A DNA stretch of 64,000 nucleotides from Geobacter sp. DSM 9736 (GTDB lineage: Bacteria > Desulfobacterota > Desulfuromonadia > Geobacterales > Geobacteraceae). Both the position numbers and the translations under genes were made by a program. Under the pieces are notes generated by a model. It did not search any database and was not told where the DNA came from. It saw only the letters and a program-made list of their open reading frames with translations. The stretch is from contig NZ_LT896716.1 of NCBI RefSeq assembly GCF_900187405.1, positions 1,488,001 through 1,552,000 of the forward strand, given 5' to 3'. Each line of letters starts with the position of its first letter. Position 1 is the stretch's first letter. Shown here piece by piece: positions 27,701-37,400 of this stretch.

Positions 27701-30700
27701 ATCCGCATTTATCGTCTTGGCATGGCACTCGGCGCAGTTGTAGTTCACACCGAGGCCGGGGTTGTTGATATGGGCGGCATGCTTGCCCGATGCGATCGGC
27801 GCGGAACTCGCAGCGTTGTTGCCATGGCAGCCGGTACAATCGGCGGAGACGGGAGCACCCCAGACCTGGTCGTACGACCCTTTCCCACCGTGACAGCTGA
27901 TGTTGGAGCAAGTCTTGCCGGCAGCATAGGTGAAGGTCTTCCCGCCACCGGCAACAACGTCGATGCTGCGGTTGAGGATATGGGTGGTGCTTTCGGAGAT
28001 GATGCCGCCTGCTCCGGTAACAGTCGTGCCATGGCAGTAGACGCATGTTGCGACACCATCGTCGACGTGATTCCTATGGCTGTTTGCGCGGGGGGTGCCT
28101 GCGCCGGTGCTTGCATAGTTCGGCTCCCCGGCGACGCTCACGAAATCGGAACCGCTACTGTTGCCATGGCACCCTTTACAGTCCAGAGCAGCGGCGGATT
28201 TCCAGCCGTTAGCGGCATCAAACGGCACGTTCTGCGTTCCTTTGCCGTCGGAGTGGCAGTAGGCGGCGGAGCAAACGCCGGTGGCGGTGGTGTAGCTTCC
28301 GCGACCGCCGGCTAGCCTGCCGGTGTAATTCTTGAAGCCGTTGCCATGAAATGCTGGATCGGCGATTGTCCTGTCGTCACTGACCGTAAGGGCATGGCAG
28401 ACGACACAGGCATAATTCGTCCCGAGAACAGCTGCGTTATTCATGTGGGCGGCATGTTTGCCGGTGGTCTGGGGAGTGGCACTGGTCAGGTTCCCGCCAT
28501 GGCAGCCGGTACAGTCGACTGGAAGTGTTGCCCCCCACTTGATGGGTGCCGGACCGCCATGACAGCTGATGTTGGAACAGGTCTTGGTAGCGAGTTCGTA
28601 ATCGAACGTCTTGCCGCCGCCGGCGCGTACCTCCCGGATGCTGTTGGTGTGAGTGGAACTTCCAGCAATGATGGTGCCTGCGGAGGTCACGGTCGAACTG
28701 TGGCAATAGACGCAGGTCTCTGAACCTACCCCGCCCATATGGCGCTGATGGTTGTTGGCTTTCAGCGTATCGGCGCCGGTATTGGCATAGTTGGGTTCGC
28801 CGGCGGCCGAAGCGAACGTGGGAGCACTATCGGCGCCGTGGCAGCCGATGCAGTTGGTAAGCGCGGGGCCGGAGGTCCAGCTGACGGCGATACCGGGGGT
28901 TCCTTTTCCGTCACTGTGACAGTAGGCATTGTTGCAGGCTGCGCGATCCCTTCCCGCCTTTGCGCCGGAATAATCCCTCAGCTTGTTTACATGAAGTGCC
29001 GTGGAACTGATCGTTTCGTTGCCGCTGACGGTGTTTGCGTGGCACTCTGCACACCCGTAGTTACTTCCGATCCTGGCGTTGTCCACATGCTGGCGATGCG
29101 CGCCTGTTACGACCGGTGTCCCGCTGGCAGCATCACCACCGTGGCACCCCAGACAGGAAAGGGTACCGCCCCAGGTGGCACTTTTGGTCGTACCATTTCC
29201 GTCACTGTGACAGTAGTTTGCGGAGCAGGAACCGTAGCCGTTGGCAGGGGGGTTGACTTCCTGGTCATAACTGCCGCCGTAGGAGGCCGGCATCGCAACT
29301 TCTATGTTCTGATTCCCGTGCTTGGCCGGGAGGTCAGATCCGGAATTCGTGTGGCAGTCAGCGCAGTCGTAGGCGTAGGTCGAGATATGCTTGCCATGGT
29401 TGCCGGAATCTATGGGAGCTGCATCGCTCTTCTTGCCGCCATGACACCCGTCACAATTGAGAAGGCCTCCTCCCCACCGGACAGTGCTGTAAACGGTCGC
29501 CCCCCCAGTCCCATTCGCGCCGCTCTGCACGTTGCTGTGGCAATATACGTTGGAGCAGTCTCCGTATGCTTCAGTGGTTGCAAGGGTAGTCGTTGAATGG
29601 ATATTGAAGCCCCGATAGGTGGCCGCGGGTGATAGAGCGGAGAGGTTCCACTTGACGTGGCCGTTCACCATGTGAGGGTTCGGGTAGTCATCATGGCACT
29701 TTGTGCAGGAATACTCCAGGTTGCCTACATGCTTGCCGTGGGCGCCGGTGGCTACCGACGGTGTTGGCGGATTGGCAGGGGTGGTTCCGTGGCAGACGGC
29801 GTTGCTGCAATCCCCGAGGGGGCCGTTGGTCCATGAGATAGGCTCAACAGGGGCCCTTCCGGAGGGAATGGCCCAGTTGTCGCCGTGACAGTATACGCTG
29901 CAGGTAACCACCTCGTGCTTTTCTGCGACAGGCGGCTGTTTTATGAGGCTAGTTCCAGGGTTTCCTGGCGCCAGAACAACATCATTGTTGAAGTCAGGGT
30001 ATGGCGTGACAGTTATTGTTCCTCCGGAAATGACCCCCGTGAAGGGTGGCCAGGTGCTGCTGTAGATCTTGAAGCCGAATTCGATGACATCGTTTCCGAG
30101 AAGGCCGTGCCCGTAGTTGTTGTGACAGGAGGCGCAGGCCATCCGCAGATCCCCGCGGTGCTGACGGTGCGCTCCAGCATCAGCGGGAGGATAGCTACCG
30201 TAGATATTTGACGACAATTCGGCCGGGGTGAGAGGCGGGTCACCATGACAGTCGGTACAGGACCCGGCCTTCGGCGGACGGAATCCGAGCTTGTGGGAGT
30301 GGCACTTCATGCAGTCCCTGCGATTGCTCTTGTGTTCCGCATGAGTGCTGCTCGAAAGCTTGGATGCGCTGTAGTTATGGTAGATGGTCCTGTGGTGGCA
30401 GACTTCGCAGACGTTGCGCGAACCTTGACGATAGACGGTGCGCTCGTCGTTGCCGAAGACACCGGTGACGTCGTTGCGGGACGATGTGATCCTGTCGAAT
30501 ATGACGGGCCTGCTTCCTATGGAGGTGGGAATGGAAGGGCTGACCTTCTTGATGTTGGGCGTAGGTCCTTTGCTGTGGCAGGTTGCGCAGGTATAGGATG
30601 CCCCCCAGGTGCCGTATTTTCCGGAGGCGGTATTCTCACTGTTATGCATGAGCGGACTGGCGGCCTCACTGCTCACGGAGCCGAGGGTTACCAGCAACAC

Positions 30701-30799
30701 CGTCAGGCATAGTGCCCTGATAAGGAAGGTCACGTCCGTGATGGCCGATCGGGCACTGCCGGAATGACCGGCACCGGGTCCCGCTTTCAGGTGTGTCAT
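24797..30799 (-). CDS. Giant multiheme c-type cytochrome, about 50 hemes
   Basis: The start at 30799 is set by GGGGGAGAA five nt upstream; the open frame reaches 31006 but that part holds a terminator hairpin and no ribosome binding site. The 2000-aa product has a signal peptide (IRALCLTVLLVTLGSVSSEA). I count 34 CxxCH, 14 CxxxxCH and 2 CxxxCH motifs (CSVYCH, CLTACH). The centre is built from highly similar modules; markers such as HILNRSIDVVAGGGKTFT recur with a period of 1341 bp (447 residues). The C-terminal 300 residues are shared with the 1256- and 1425-aa neighbours. It is the first gene of the four-cytochrome run and has a long leader with a candidate RpoN promoter and a terminator-like hairpin. 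Confidence 0.93.
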   Translation of the reverse strand: MTHLKAGPGAGHSGSARSAITDVTFLIRALCLTVLLVTLGSVSSEAASPLMHNSENTASGKYGTWGASYTCATCHSKGPTPNIKKVSPSIPTSIGSRPVIFDRITSSRNDVTGVFGNDERTVYRQGSRNVCEVCHHRTIYHNYSASKLSSSTHAEHKSNRRDCMKCHSHKLGFRPPKAGSCTDCHGDPPLTPAELSSNIYGSYPPADAGAHRQHRGDLRMACASCHNNYGHGLLGNDVIEFGFKIYSSTWPPFTGVISGGTITVTPYPDFNNDVVLAPGNPGTSLIKQPPVAEKHEVVTCSVYCHGDNWAIPSGRAPVEPISWTNGPLGDCSNAVCHGTTPANPPTPSVATGAHGKHVGNLEYSCTKCHDDYPNPHMVNGHVKWNLSALSPAATYRGFNIHSTTTLATTEAYGDCSNVYCHSNVQSGANGTGGATVYSTVRWGGGLLNCDGCHGGKKSDAAPIDSGNHGKHISTYAYDCADCHTNSGSDLPAKHGNQNIEVAMPASYGGSYDQEVNPPANGYGSCSANYCHSDGNGTTKSATWGGTLSCLGCHGGDAASGTPVVTGAHRQHVDNARIGSNYGCAECHANTVSGNETISSTALHVNKLRDYSGAKAGRDRAACNNAYCHSDGKGTPGIAVSWTSGPALTNCIGCHGADSAPTFASAAGEPNYANTGADTLKANNHQRHMGGVGSETCVYCHSSTVTSAGTIIAGSSTHTNSIREVRAGGGKTFDYELATKTCSNISCHGGPAPIKWGATLPVDCTGCHGGNLTSATPQTTGKHAAHMNNAAVLGTNYACVVCHALTVSDDRTIADPAFHGNGFKNYTGRLAGGRGSYTTATGVCSAAYCHSDGKGTQNVPFDAANGWKSAAALDCKGCHGNSSGSDFVSVAGEPNYASTGAGTPRANSHRNHVDDGVATCVYCHGTTVTGAGGIISESTTHILNRSIDVVAGGGKTFTYAAGKTCSNISCHGGKGSYDQVWGAPVSADCTGCHGNNAASSAPIASGKHAAHINNPGLGVNYNCAECHAKTINADERTFADRSLHGNGFFNYSGTRAGSYAAAAGGCSASYCHTDGKGRQNVAFTAANGWNSSATMGCKGCHGNDPVFGHNTSVAGEPNYPNAGAGQPRANSHQRHMGGVGAGTCVYCHSNVVNPAGTLISGDLHTNRLIEVAPGGGKTFTWGADKTCSNINCHGTGSSPAQWGQSFPSDCTGCHGNNIASANPMASGKHAVHINNKSVLGSNYSCNVCHALTSNPDDRSIYDTSVHGNGFKNYTGGLAGSRNSYTLATGVCSASYCHSDGKGQQNVPFDAGNGWKSAATLDCKGCHGNSTAADFVSNAGEPNYASTGSGTARANSHRNHVDSGAASCVYCHGTTVTGEGAIIQDSATHILNRSIDVVAGGGKTFTWAADKTCSNISCHGGVGSYTQTWGASVSADCTGCHGNNASSSGVISSGKHTAHVNNPDLGGNFNCSECHAKTINSDERTFSSRDLHGNGFINYSGTRAGSHAPAAGGCSASYCHTDGKGQQNVAFTAANGWNSAVTYTNCIGCHGNDPAPAFAGVAGEPNYASAGGNVLRSNSHRSHTTAGASTCDTCHNATVTAAGTAIKPGSLHLDRNIDVNFNSAKATATWNQLSRTCNNISCHSGSSAVWGDASSAGCKVCHGNLSAAHSKHIGNLISSDAVTFYNFTAIRSSGQGIRIGCANCHPTDSAKHRNGTVDLSINRGKSGGSYLNSLNLASADGINIASSGITGTSGSNVSCALSYCHSNGKSTALTAGDFKASPNWYGPAPANRCGMCHDNPPQYAGQSHYVAASSLGDDGRPPYMDAGHMVGIHFDNVYKGDGANGFLGYSSGGDKAHGNPAVATTIGCYICHSGVVSSTQIDTYAMHGTGSRYSCSNCHNASTRTPLQPGLITDTARHINGKKDVAFPSLTFKTKAQLSNVANALGWSRNGSYKNAGSYDSMNLGTSTWDPATKTCLTACHVNQPNITWGASLRCFSCHANQ
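26627..29300. repeat. About 1.34-kb internal super-repeat in the 50-heme cytochrome gene
   Basis: The marker gcggtt(g/a)(a)gatatgggtgg occurs at 26627 and 27968 (1341 bp apart). A second marker (gttggt near 27305 and 28643) repeats at about 1338 bp. The period is about 447 codons and carries about a dozen heme motifs. The right boundary is approximate. Confidence 0.65.
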
Positions 30800-30918
30800 A
30801 CTGTTTCTCCCCCTGCACATGAATCGGAAATGCACACAGGCCACCTGCCCCCTCTGCCTGAAGGAGAAAAGCGGCCGGACCGTTGAGACATGAAACTGCG
30901 CGCGCCTCGACGATCTAT

Positions 30919-30953
30919 TAAAAAACCTGAACCGTCCGACAGGACGGAACAGG
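30919..30953 (-). terminator. Terminator-like hairpin inside the cytochrome leader (possible attenuator)
   Basis: CCTG-TT-CCGTCC pairs with GGACGG-TT-CAGG and is followed on the minus strand by six T. It sits 120 nt before the start codon of the 50-heme cytochrome and just downstream of a candidate RpoN promoter. This suggests attenuation, or protection from read-through. Confidence 0.6.
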
Positions 30954-30976
30954 GTATACTCGGGCTGCGATTTACT

Positions 30977-30993
30977 AGCATCATCGGTGCCAG
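30977..30993 (-). promoter_or_regulatory. Candidate RpoN (sigma-54) promoter of the four-cytochrome run
   Basis: The minus strand reads CTGGCACCGATGATGCT: a perfect TGGCAC -24 element and a TGC -12 element with GG-N10-GC spacing. It differs from consensus at two positions. Transcription would begin near 30965. Confidence 0.5.
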
Positions 30994-31192
30994 AGCGCCC
31001 TTCCACTAGTAGCGGCAGATCATTATTTTTCTCAAATACAACTAGCCAGGATGTGTATTACGCAATTCATGGTTAACCTCTTGTAACTTCTGCACATGCA
31101 AATAAAATAAGACAATAGGTTAATTAACTAAAAACAATGTTTCCCGCTAACGCTAAGGACTTATTCATGCCCTGGACAGGTATTGATAAAGC

Positions 31193-31219
31193 GGCATATT
31201 TTTATCTGGTAATATGCCG
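31193..31219. terminator. Hairpin with T-rich flank
   Basis: A perfect 9-bp stem CGGCATATT/AATATGCCG is followed on the plus strand by TTTTATAT and on the minus strand by CTTTAT. It may back up the terminator at 31266-31293. Confidence 0.45.
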
Positions 31220-31263
31220 TTTTATATCAGCGTATTGACGTGCCTGGGAACGACCAGAGAAAC

Positions 31264-31293
31264 GAAAGGCATCGACTGAACATTCGATGCCTT
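31264..31293 (-). terminator. Terminator-like hairpin of HPC peptide gene 2
   Basis: A perfect 10-bp stem AAGGCATCGA/TCGATGCCTT is followed on the minus strand by TCGTTTCTCT, 13 bp past the peptide stop codon. The T-tract is imperfect. Confidence 0.65.
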
Positions 31294-31305
31294 CCAGGTG
31301 TCGGA

Positions 31306-31365
31306 TCAGCAGGGATGTAAGGAGGTACTCTCCGTGACCTTCGGCCTGCTGTATTTCCTCTTCAT
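31306..31365 (-). CDS. HPC micropeptide 2, 19 codons (candidate RiPP-type precursor)
   Basis: The product is MKRKYSRPKVTESTSLHPC followed by TGA. The start has GGGAGGGGGGG four nt upstream. The stop is followed after 13 bp by a 10-bp terminator-like stem. It starts 65 bp behind the stop of the 4019-aa secreted protein gene, so it may be cotranscribed with the 36-heme cytochrome and that protein. It matches micropeptide 1 at residues M1, K2, K4, Y5, P8, K9, V10, H17, P18 and C19, with the same length and stop codon. Two such genes 24 kb apart, each behind a cytochrome unit, make chance unlikely. No signal peptide is present. The function is unknown. Confidence 0.72.
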   Translation of the reverse strand: MKRKYSRPKVTESTSLHPC

Positions 31366-31430
31366 CCGGCCCCCCCTCCCTAAAATTCCAGCTTTCGGAG
31401 CTGACGAAATGCTGCTCTTTACATGGAACG

Positions 31431-34400
31431 CTATGGTACCGCGCATACCCCGTTTACTAGTATCTTTCCCGTGTCGCAGGGGCACGTGCTCTTGTCTCCA
31501 CCAGTGAATGAAGGCGTTGTGGATATGGTTCCCCCTCCCGGATAGGTGTATGTGACCGCGGCCTCGTTGCCGGGGGGGGATATCTCTGCCCCCCGGAACG
31601 CCCTCACCCTGTAAACATACTTCTTCAGGGGCTCGATGGCGATGGTATCGATGAACTTCATCAGGTTGTGCTCACCCTGGATTCCGGAAATCTTTTTCAG
31701 AGGCACCCATCGACCATTCCATATCTTCGTCTCGACGATGAAGCCCTCCTCGTTGTTCGATTCATCGTACCAATTCAGCTGAACCTTGAACGGATTGAGG
31801 GCGGTGGCAGTCAGGTTCCCTGCCCGTTCCGAATAGGTCACGGGGAACTTCGGCTGCCCCGTTCCGGGATCCGCCATGATGCTCGTGTAGTCCGAGATGA
31901 TCCCATGTTCGGCATTGCAGTATTCGGTAGCGCGCCATCCTGCGACATGATAGGCGTACGTTGTCTCGGGAATCAGCCCGGTGCTGCTGTAGGATGTCAC
32001 GTTCGGGATAGTCACCGGATCGCCGCACTCCTGCTGCGTGCAAGCATCAGCTGGATTCACGCAGATGCATTTCTTAAGCACGAAGGCGGTCTGGTCCTTC
32101 CGTGCGTTCGCCTGCCAGGCAAGGTCTGCCTGAACATCGGAAACAGGGGTAGCCAGCAGGTTTACAGGCGGCTCGAAATGCGGTGTCATCTCCCCCCTCG
32201 GGTCGCTTGCCGGCCCCTGCCATTCCCCCTGCTTTACCGCGGAGACGCGATAGTTGTACCAGGTATCGGGGCAGAGCCTGTTATCGGTAAATGTCACCAG
32301 GGAGGGGTCGTCGCTGCTGTTGTAGATGCTGAAGTTCTTGATCAGGATGTCGGCCCAACTGGGTCCGAACTCGAGCATGGCCTGTCCGGCCGTCTTGACC
32401 GCAGGAACGCTGTTGATGTCGGCGACCTTTCTGTCATCTACATAGATCCTGAAGTTGCTCCCGCTCTTGACTCCGCGGATACGGTACCATGTGCCGACGG
32501 TAAAGGGAGTCCCACCATCGGCATCGACCCCTATGTTGACCCCCTTGTTGCCGGGATCGTAACGCCAGAAGATGCGGTTTCCTCCTGATAACCATATACC
32601 GGGGCTGCGGTCACTGCCTCCGGCATTGAACCCGAATATCTTGTAAGTGCAGGTGCTGCAAACCGTAGAGCGGAATTTGATATCGAATTCGATTGTATGG
32701 GTATCCGTATTGAGGATGTCGGTCGTCTGGCTCTGGAGGTTGTAAACGGAGTTCCTCACCAGGGCCCCGTCCTCGTAGGTGGGGGTATAGTTGTGCAGCG
32801 ACGAGAGGCTGAGGCCGCTGCCGGAAGAATCGTTCAGGTTGCCGTTGAAGGGGAATCGGGCCTTGAGCTTCGAATCGATAAGCCGTGACGGAGAGACATT
32901 GGAATATTCGAGCACGTAGTTCTCACAATTACTGTTCGTACAGCGCTCGATATTGAATCCCGTTTCGTTGCTCGTCGTCCTGTTCCAGAGAAGCTGCAGC
33001 GACGTCGCCGTCGAAGGCAGGACAGTGACCGTGGGTGCTATCTGGGTAGTGGTAGCGTAGGCAGTGTTGCTTGCCGGGCTTTCCCAGGGACAGCCCGGTA
33101 CCGACTTGTAAGCGGCTATTTTATATCTGTAGGTTTGCCCGACGGATAGACCGGTGTCGCGATAGGTAACGCCCGACACCTGTTTGTATGGTGTAGTCCC
33201 GAAAGTACACTCGCTGCCGCTATCCATGCAGCGGTATATATTGAAGCCGGTCTTGTCGGTGAAGAGATCGTTCCAACCGAGGTCGATGGAGGACTCGGAG
33301 AATCTCGTTGCGGTCAGGAGAACAGGGGGACTCGGCACAAGCTGGATGGCATCAAACCAGGCAGTCTGGGTTCCCGCCGTAGTTGTGGAAACTCCGCATT
33401 CCAGATTGAGCTGCGAAATGCTGCCCCCCCCGGGTGCGGTCAGCGGAAGGTCGATCTCCTGGGAGAACCCTATCCACCCCTGGTTGTTTTTGGATGCGTC
33501 TGAAGCCAATATCTGAAACTGGGTCGTATCGCTCCCCCAGTTCACGCTCGTCGCCCAGTTGGCGAGGCCGCACCAGGCCCTTCCGCCGCCGGCGAGCGCT
33601 GCCTTCATGTAACCGGTCAGTATGTACTTTCCTCCCGGCTTCAGATTGCTCAGAGACTGGTATATGTTACGCGAGGTATTGGCCGCCAGGTTCTTTGACT
33701 GTTTCAGGCTCGCCCTGCCGCTTACATAGACAGCTGCGTCGGAGGAGAGGCCTGTCGAGTCGGGCCAACCGGTCCAACCGGTCCAAGTACTCTCGAAATC
33801 GGAGTTTGCCACGAGGTTTCCCGGAACAGGCGTTACAACGGTTGCCGACGCCGATGGGCCCGCAGCCCCAGTGCCGGTCCTGGCACCGATCGCTACGGCG
33901 GGGAGCGCTGCGGCATAACGGGCGGCTATTTCAGCATTTGTCAGAGCCCTCGAATAGAAGCGGACTTCGTCGAAGATCCCCTTGAGAGGATTCCAGTTCC
34001 CCGTGTTGTTGCCTCTCCCCCCCATGTAGAAATGGCCGTTGTTCACCACGATCTTCGGCTTGGAGGATACGGTAACGGAACCGTATTCGACACCGTTTAC
34101 GAATAGCGAAATGTTCCCGGTGGACGAATCGTACCTGCCCACCAGATGGTACCACTGTCCCGGAGTCAACCGGGGCCCGGTACTTGTCTGGTAGTAAGGG
34201 GCTGTCGTTGTTACCGGTGGCGAATCGACCGAACCGATACCGAAATATACCCGCTGTTGAGGATTGGTCGGGGTAGCATCCGTGGAGTTATCAAGCCAGA
34301 TGCCGAACATCTCCCACGGCTGTCCCCCATCAGTGGTGGTCTTGGAGACCAGCCGTGCCCAGTCGGGGCTCTTCTGGTACTGATACCACAGCTCGATGGA

Positions 34401-37400
34401 AACCTGATCCGTCACATCGAAAACGGAACCTGTGGTATCGGCGACATAAGCGCCGTCATTGACACCATCGGTTTTCAAACCGTTGCCGAACCGACCCGTG
34501 GAGACAATGCCATTGCCCGACCCGAAACCGTAGAGAGTGGCATTCTTCCCGCTGCCGCTCCTGTCTGCAGTGGAGCCGCTCAAGGTCCCGGCGTTCTCTT
34601 CAAAAGGCCAGTACCCTGAGAGACCTGTCCCGAAGACGGCGTCCTTGTTGCTGGCACTGGTAGCGGAAGGGTTCCCGTAATAGAGGTCTACGTTGGAGCC
34701 GCCACCAGTCCTGAACCAGACTATTGCCGTGGCGCTGCTCCCCGTGCCGGTCGTGGACTGAATCCAGTACGGGAGTTCGACGCCGTTGTCACGGTCAAGG
34801 AAACGGATGTCACGGAAATCATCCTGCATATCTTTGTCGGCCCCTTTTGTGATGCGGACCTGGGTAAGGAAATTTGGCTGGAAATCGGTGATCACAAGGG
34901 AAGACTTGCTCCTCCACACCTGTCCTCCGGAGTTCCCGAAGGGCATGGATGGGTGCTCCACGGGCGCCAGGAGATAGGCATAGGTCGTGCCGGAGCAGGC
35001 GGAAACGTCGCTGTAGGAGACGGCTCCGGCATTTGTCGTAGCAACGTCTACATAAGCGGTGGAGCACGCGGGAGCACCGACCGGGAGACTGGGGCAGCGC
35101 TTGATGGCGAAACCGGATTCGGCAATGGTGGTATCGTTCCATGCCAGGTCTACCTGGGTGGTGTTCGAAGCCGTAGCGGAAAAGGATGCGGGAGGATTGA
35201 CCGTCGCCGTTGCATGGTCGGGGCCGTTGGGAGGGGGGGCCGAATTGGGAAGGCTGGGTGCGCTGGTAATGGTGCCGCACCCGCCTGTCGTGTACGACTT
35301 GATCATGTACCGGTATGTAGTGCCTGGCACGAGGAAGTAGTTGTCGTTGTACGTAACGGTACCGCCGGTGCCCCCCAGCGGTGCGACGCTAACGGGCAGT
35401 TTTGCGAAGGTGGTGCAGTCGGCCGCTCCGGAGCAGCGCCAGACCTCGAATCCGGCCTCATCCGGAGTCGTATCTTTCCATGTAACCTGGATCTGCTGTT
35501 CCGAGATGCGCGTCGCTACTACATTCAGCGGAGCAGTCGGCAGCCCGGTGGAAACCGTTTCGCCCGTAACGACCGTAGGGCCGAGCACCCATGAGGTGCC
35601 GTCGGGATTGTTTTTGTAGGCGCTTATCCGGTAGCGGTAGATGCCGGAACAGAGGTTCGTGTCGGAGTAGCCGGCAGTGGTAGAAAGGGCGTTATCGTTG
35701 GGCGGAACCAGTATGACCGCCGTAACCCCGGTATCGTCAAGACTGCAGGCAGTGCTTTCATCAGGATCCTTGCACCGCTCCACTTTAAACCCTGTTTCTC
35801 CTACGGTATTGTCGGTCCAGGACAGTGCTACCTGGGAGGTGCCTGGCACAGCCGTGAAAGCCGCCGGTGCGGCCTGTTGCGTGGTCGTGAGGCACACGGT
35901 GTCGCTGTAGCCCGTCCCACCCTCCGGCCAGGATGGATTCAGTGCTTTCACCCTGTAGCAGTACCTTACCGGAGTCGCAGGCGAATCGAGCTGAAGATCC
36001 CTGTCCACGTAGCTCACCGACTGACCGACACCGGGATTGGGCGCAATGCTCGCCGGCAAGAGGGTGAAACTGCCGCAGGGTTCACCCGTACACCTTTCGA
36101 TGGCGAAGCCGGTCTCCGTGGAAGTGGTATCTGTCCAGGTGATGGTATTCCTGTCTGTGGCCAGTGACGTGGTATCCGCCACGATATCCAACTGGTACCC
36201 GGATAGCGCTGGGTTCCCGGTGGGATAGGTAACGGTAACCGGTCTGCGGAAGCGCCATGATCCGGGTTCACCCGAAAGCGTGTAGGGTGCTCCGGCTGGT
36301 TCTATTTCACCGAGCGCGGCGGCAGGAGACATGGCGGCATGCTTTCTGACCCGCAGCCATTCCCACTCGGCCGAGTAAGTCTGGTTGTTATAGCTGTCGC
36401 TGTCGTAACGACGGCCGAGCACGATCGGCCGCGCGTTGATGCCCGTCCCGGTTTTAGTGAGGTCCAAGGGGCCCCAGTAGGTGATGCTGCGATTCTGCTC
36501 GATGTCGTTTACGAGCATTCCGGCAGTAGTTGTGCTTTTCAAAACCACGTCGAAGATCATGGCGTCGGTCAGTGCTGTGCCCGCAGGGGGCGTTGTCGTA
36601 TCGGCCATCCTGGTATACGCGTTGTTGTTTGAATAATGCAGCGAACCCGGTGCAATGAGCCACCCGGTATTCTCGTACCAGTAGTTCAATACTCCGAGGG
36701 GAACGAAGCCGTTGGTGGGAAGCAATGCTGTCTTGACCCGTGCCTGAAGCCTGTACCCGGGGCCGAAGGAGGATTTAGAGGTAAGCCTGCCTGTGGTATT
36801 GGTGCCGCGAAGCTTGCTTCCCGCCACGCTGAAGCCGGTCCCGTCGGTAACCGTCCATTTGCCCTGGTCTATGGAGCTGTTATCGAAGTCGTCGAAGAAG
36901 TCGAAGATGTTTGAGCCTGTTGTCGCCGAAGAGGAAGCCATCAGGTTACCGTAGTAGAGTTTGAGGTTTTTGCCACCGGCCGGGATGTCGAGTTTTACGG
37001 TAAACTTGGTGGCGGTCCTGTTGCACTGTGAGAGAGTGTCGTCCTTGCCGGCTATGTAGTAATTGAGTTTCGTGCTCCCATCGCTGTCTACTATGCGGAC
37101 ATCCTCGCAGGCGGTCGTGATGCGGGAAAAGGTTTTTGCGGGGTCTGTCGACGCAGCGGGTGCCGTCAAATCGGTAGTGGCGCTCAGGATTCCGCTGGAC
37201 GCCGTCTCCCAGAAACCCTTGCCACCGTTGCACGCAGCGTTTTCCGCTCGGTATGCCCTCACCCGGTACCAGTAGGTAGTATTGAAGGCAAGTCCACTGT
37301 CGGTATACTTCCATGTCCCGGCGGTGGCGGTGGCGACATCCGCATTGGCGGCAGTAAGAGTGACGAACGACGCACACTCGGCATCGGTGCAGCGATCGAC

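Larger units (their letters stand above)
30800..31305 (-). other. 506-bp leader/spacer upstream of the four-cytochrome run
   Basis: No convincing gene was seen here. From the cytochrome start outward it holds a ribosome binding site, a terminator-like hairpin (30919-30953), a candidate RpoN promoter (30977-30993), an AT-rich stretch (31020-31190) and two hairpins (31193-31219 and 31266-31293). A GTG-initiated extension of the cytochrome frame to 31006 is not favoured. Confidence 0.6.

Noticed and set aside
10844-30799. Possible CRISPR or satellite array
   Set aside because: The periodic DNA similarity comes from coding repeats of heme domains, with no short identical repeats and unique spacers.
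30800-31006. Upstream extension of the 50-heme cytochrome reading frame
   Set aside because: No ribosome binding site at the GTG, no signal-peptide character, and it contains a terminator hairpin; the ATG at 30799 has a strong site.
30800-31300. GEMM-type cyclic dinucleotide riboswitch upstream of cytochromes
   Set aside because: Such riboswitches are known before Geobacter cytochrome genes, but the conserved core sequences were not found in the leaders at 30800-31300, 48679-49054 or 10715-10843.
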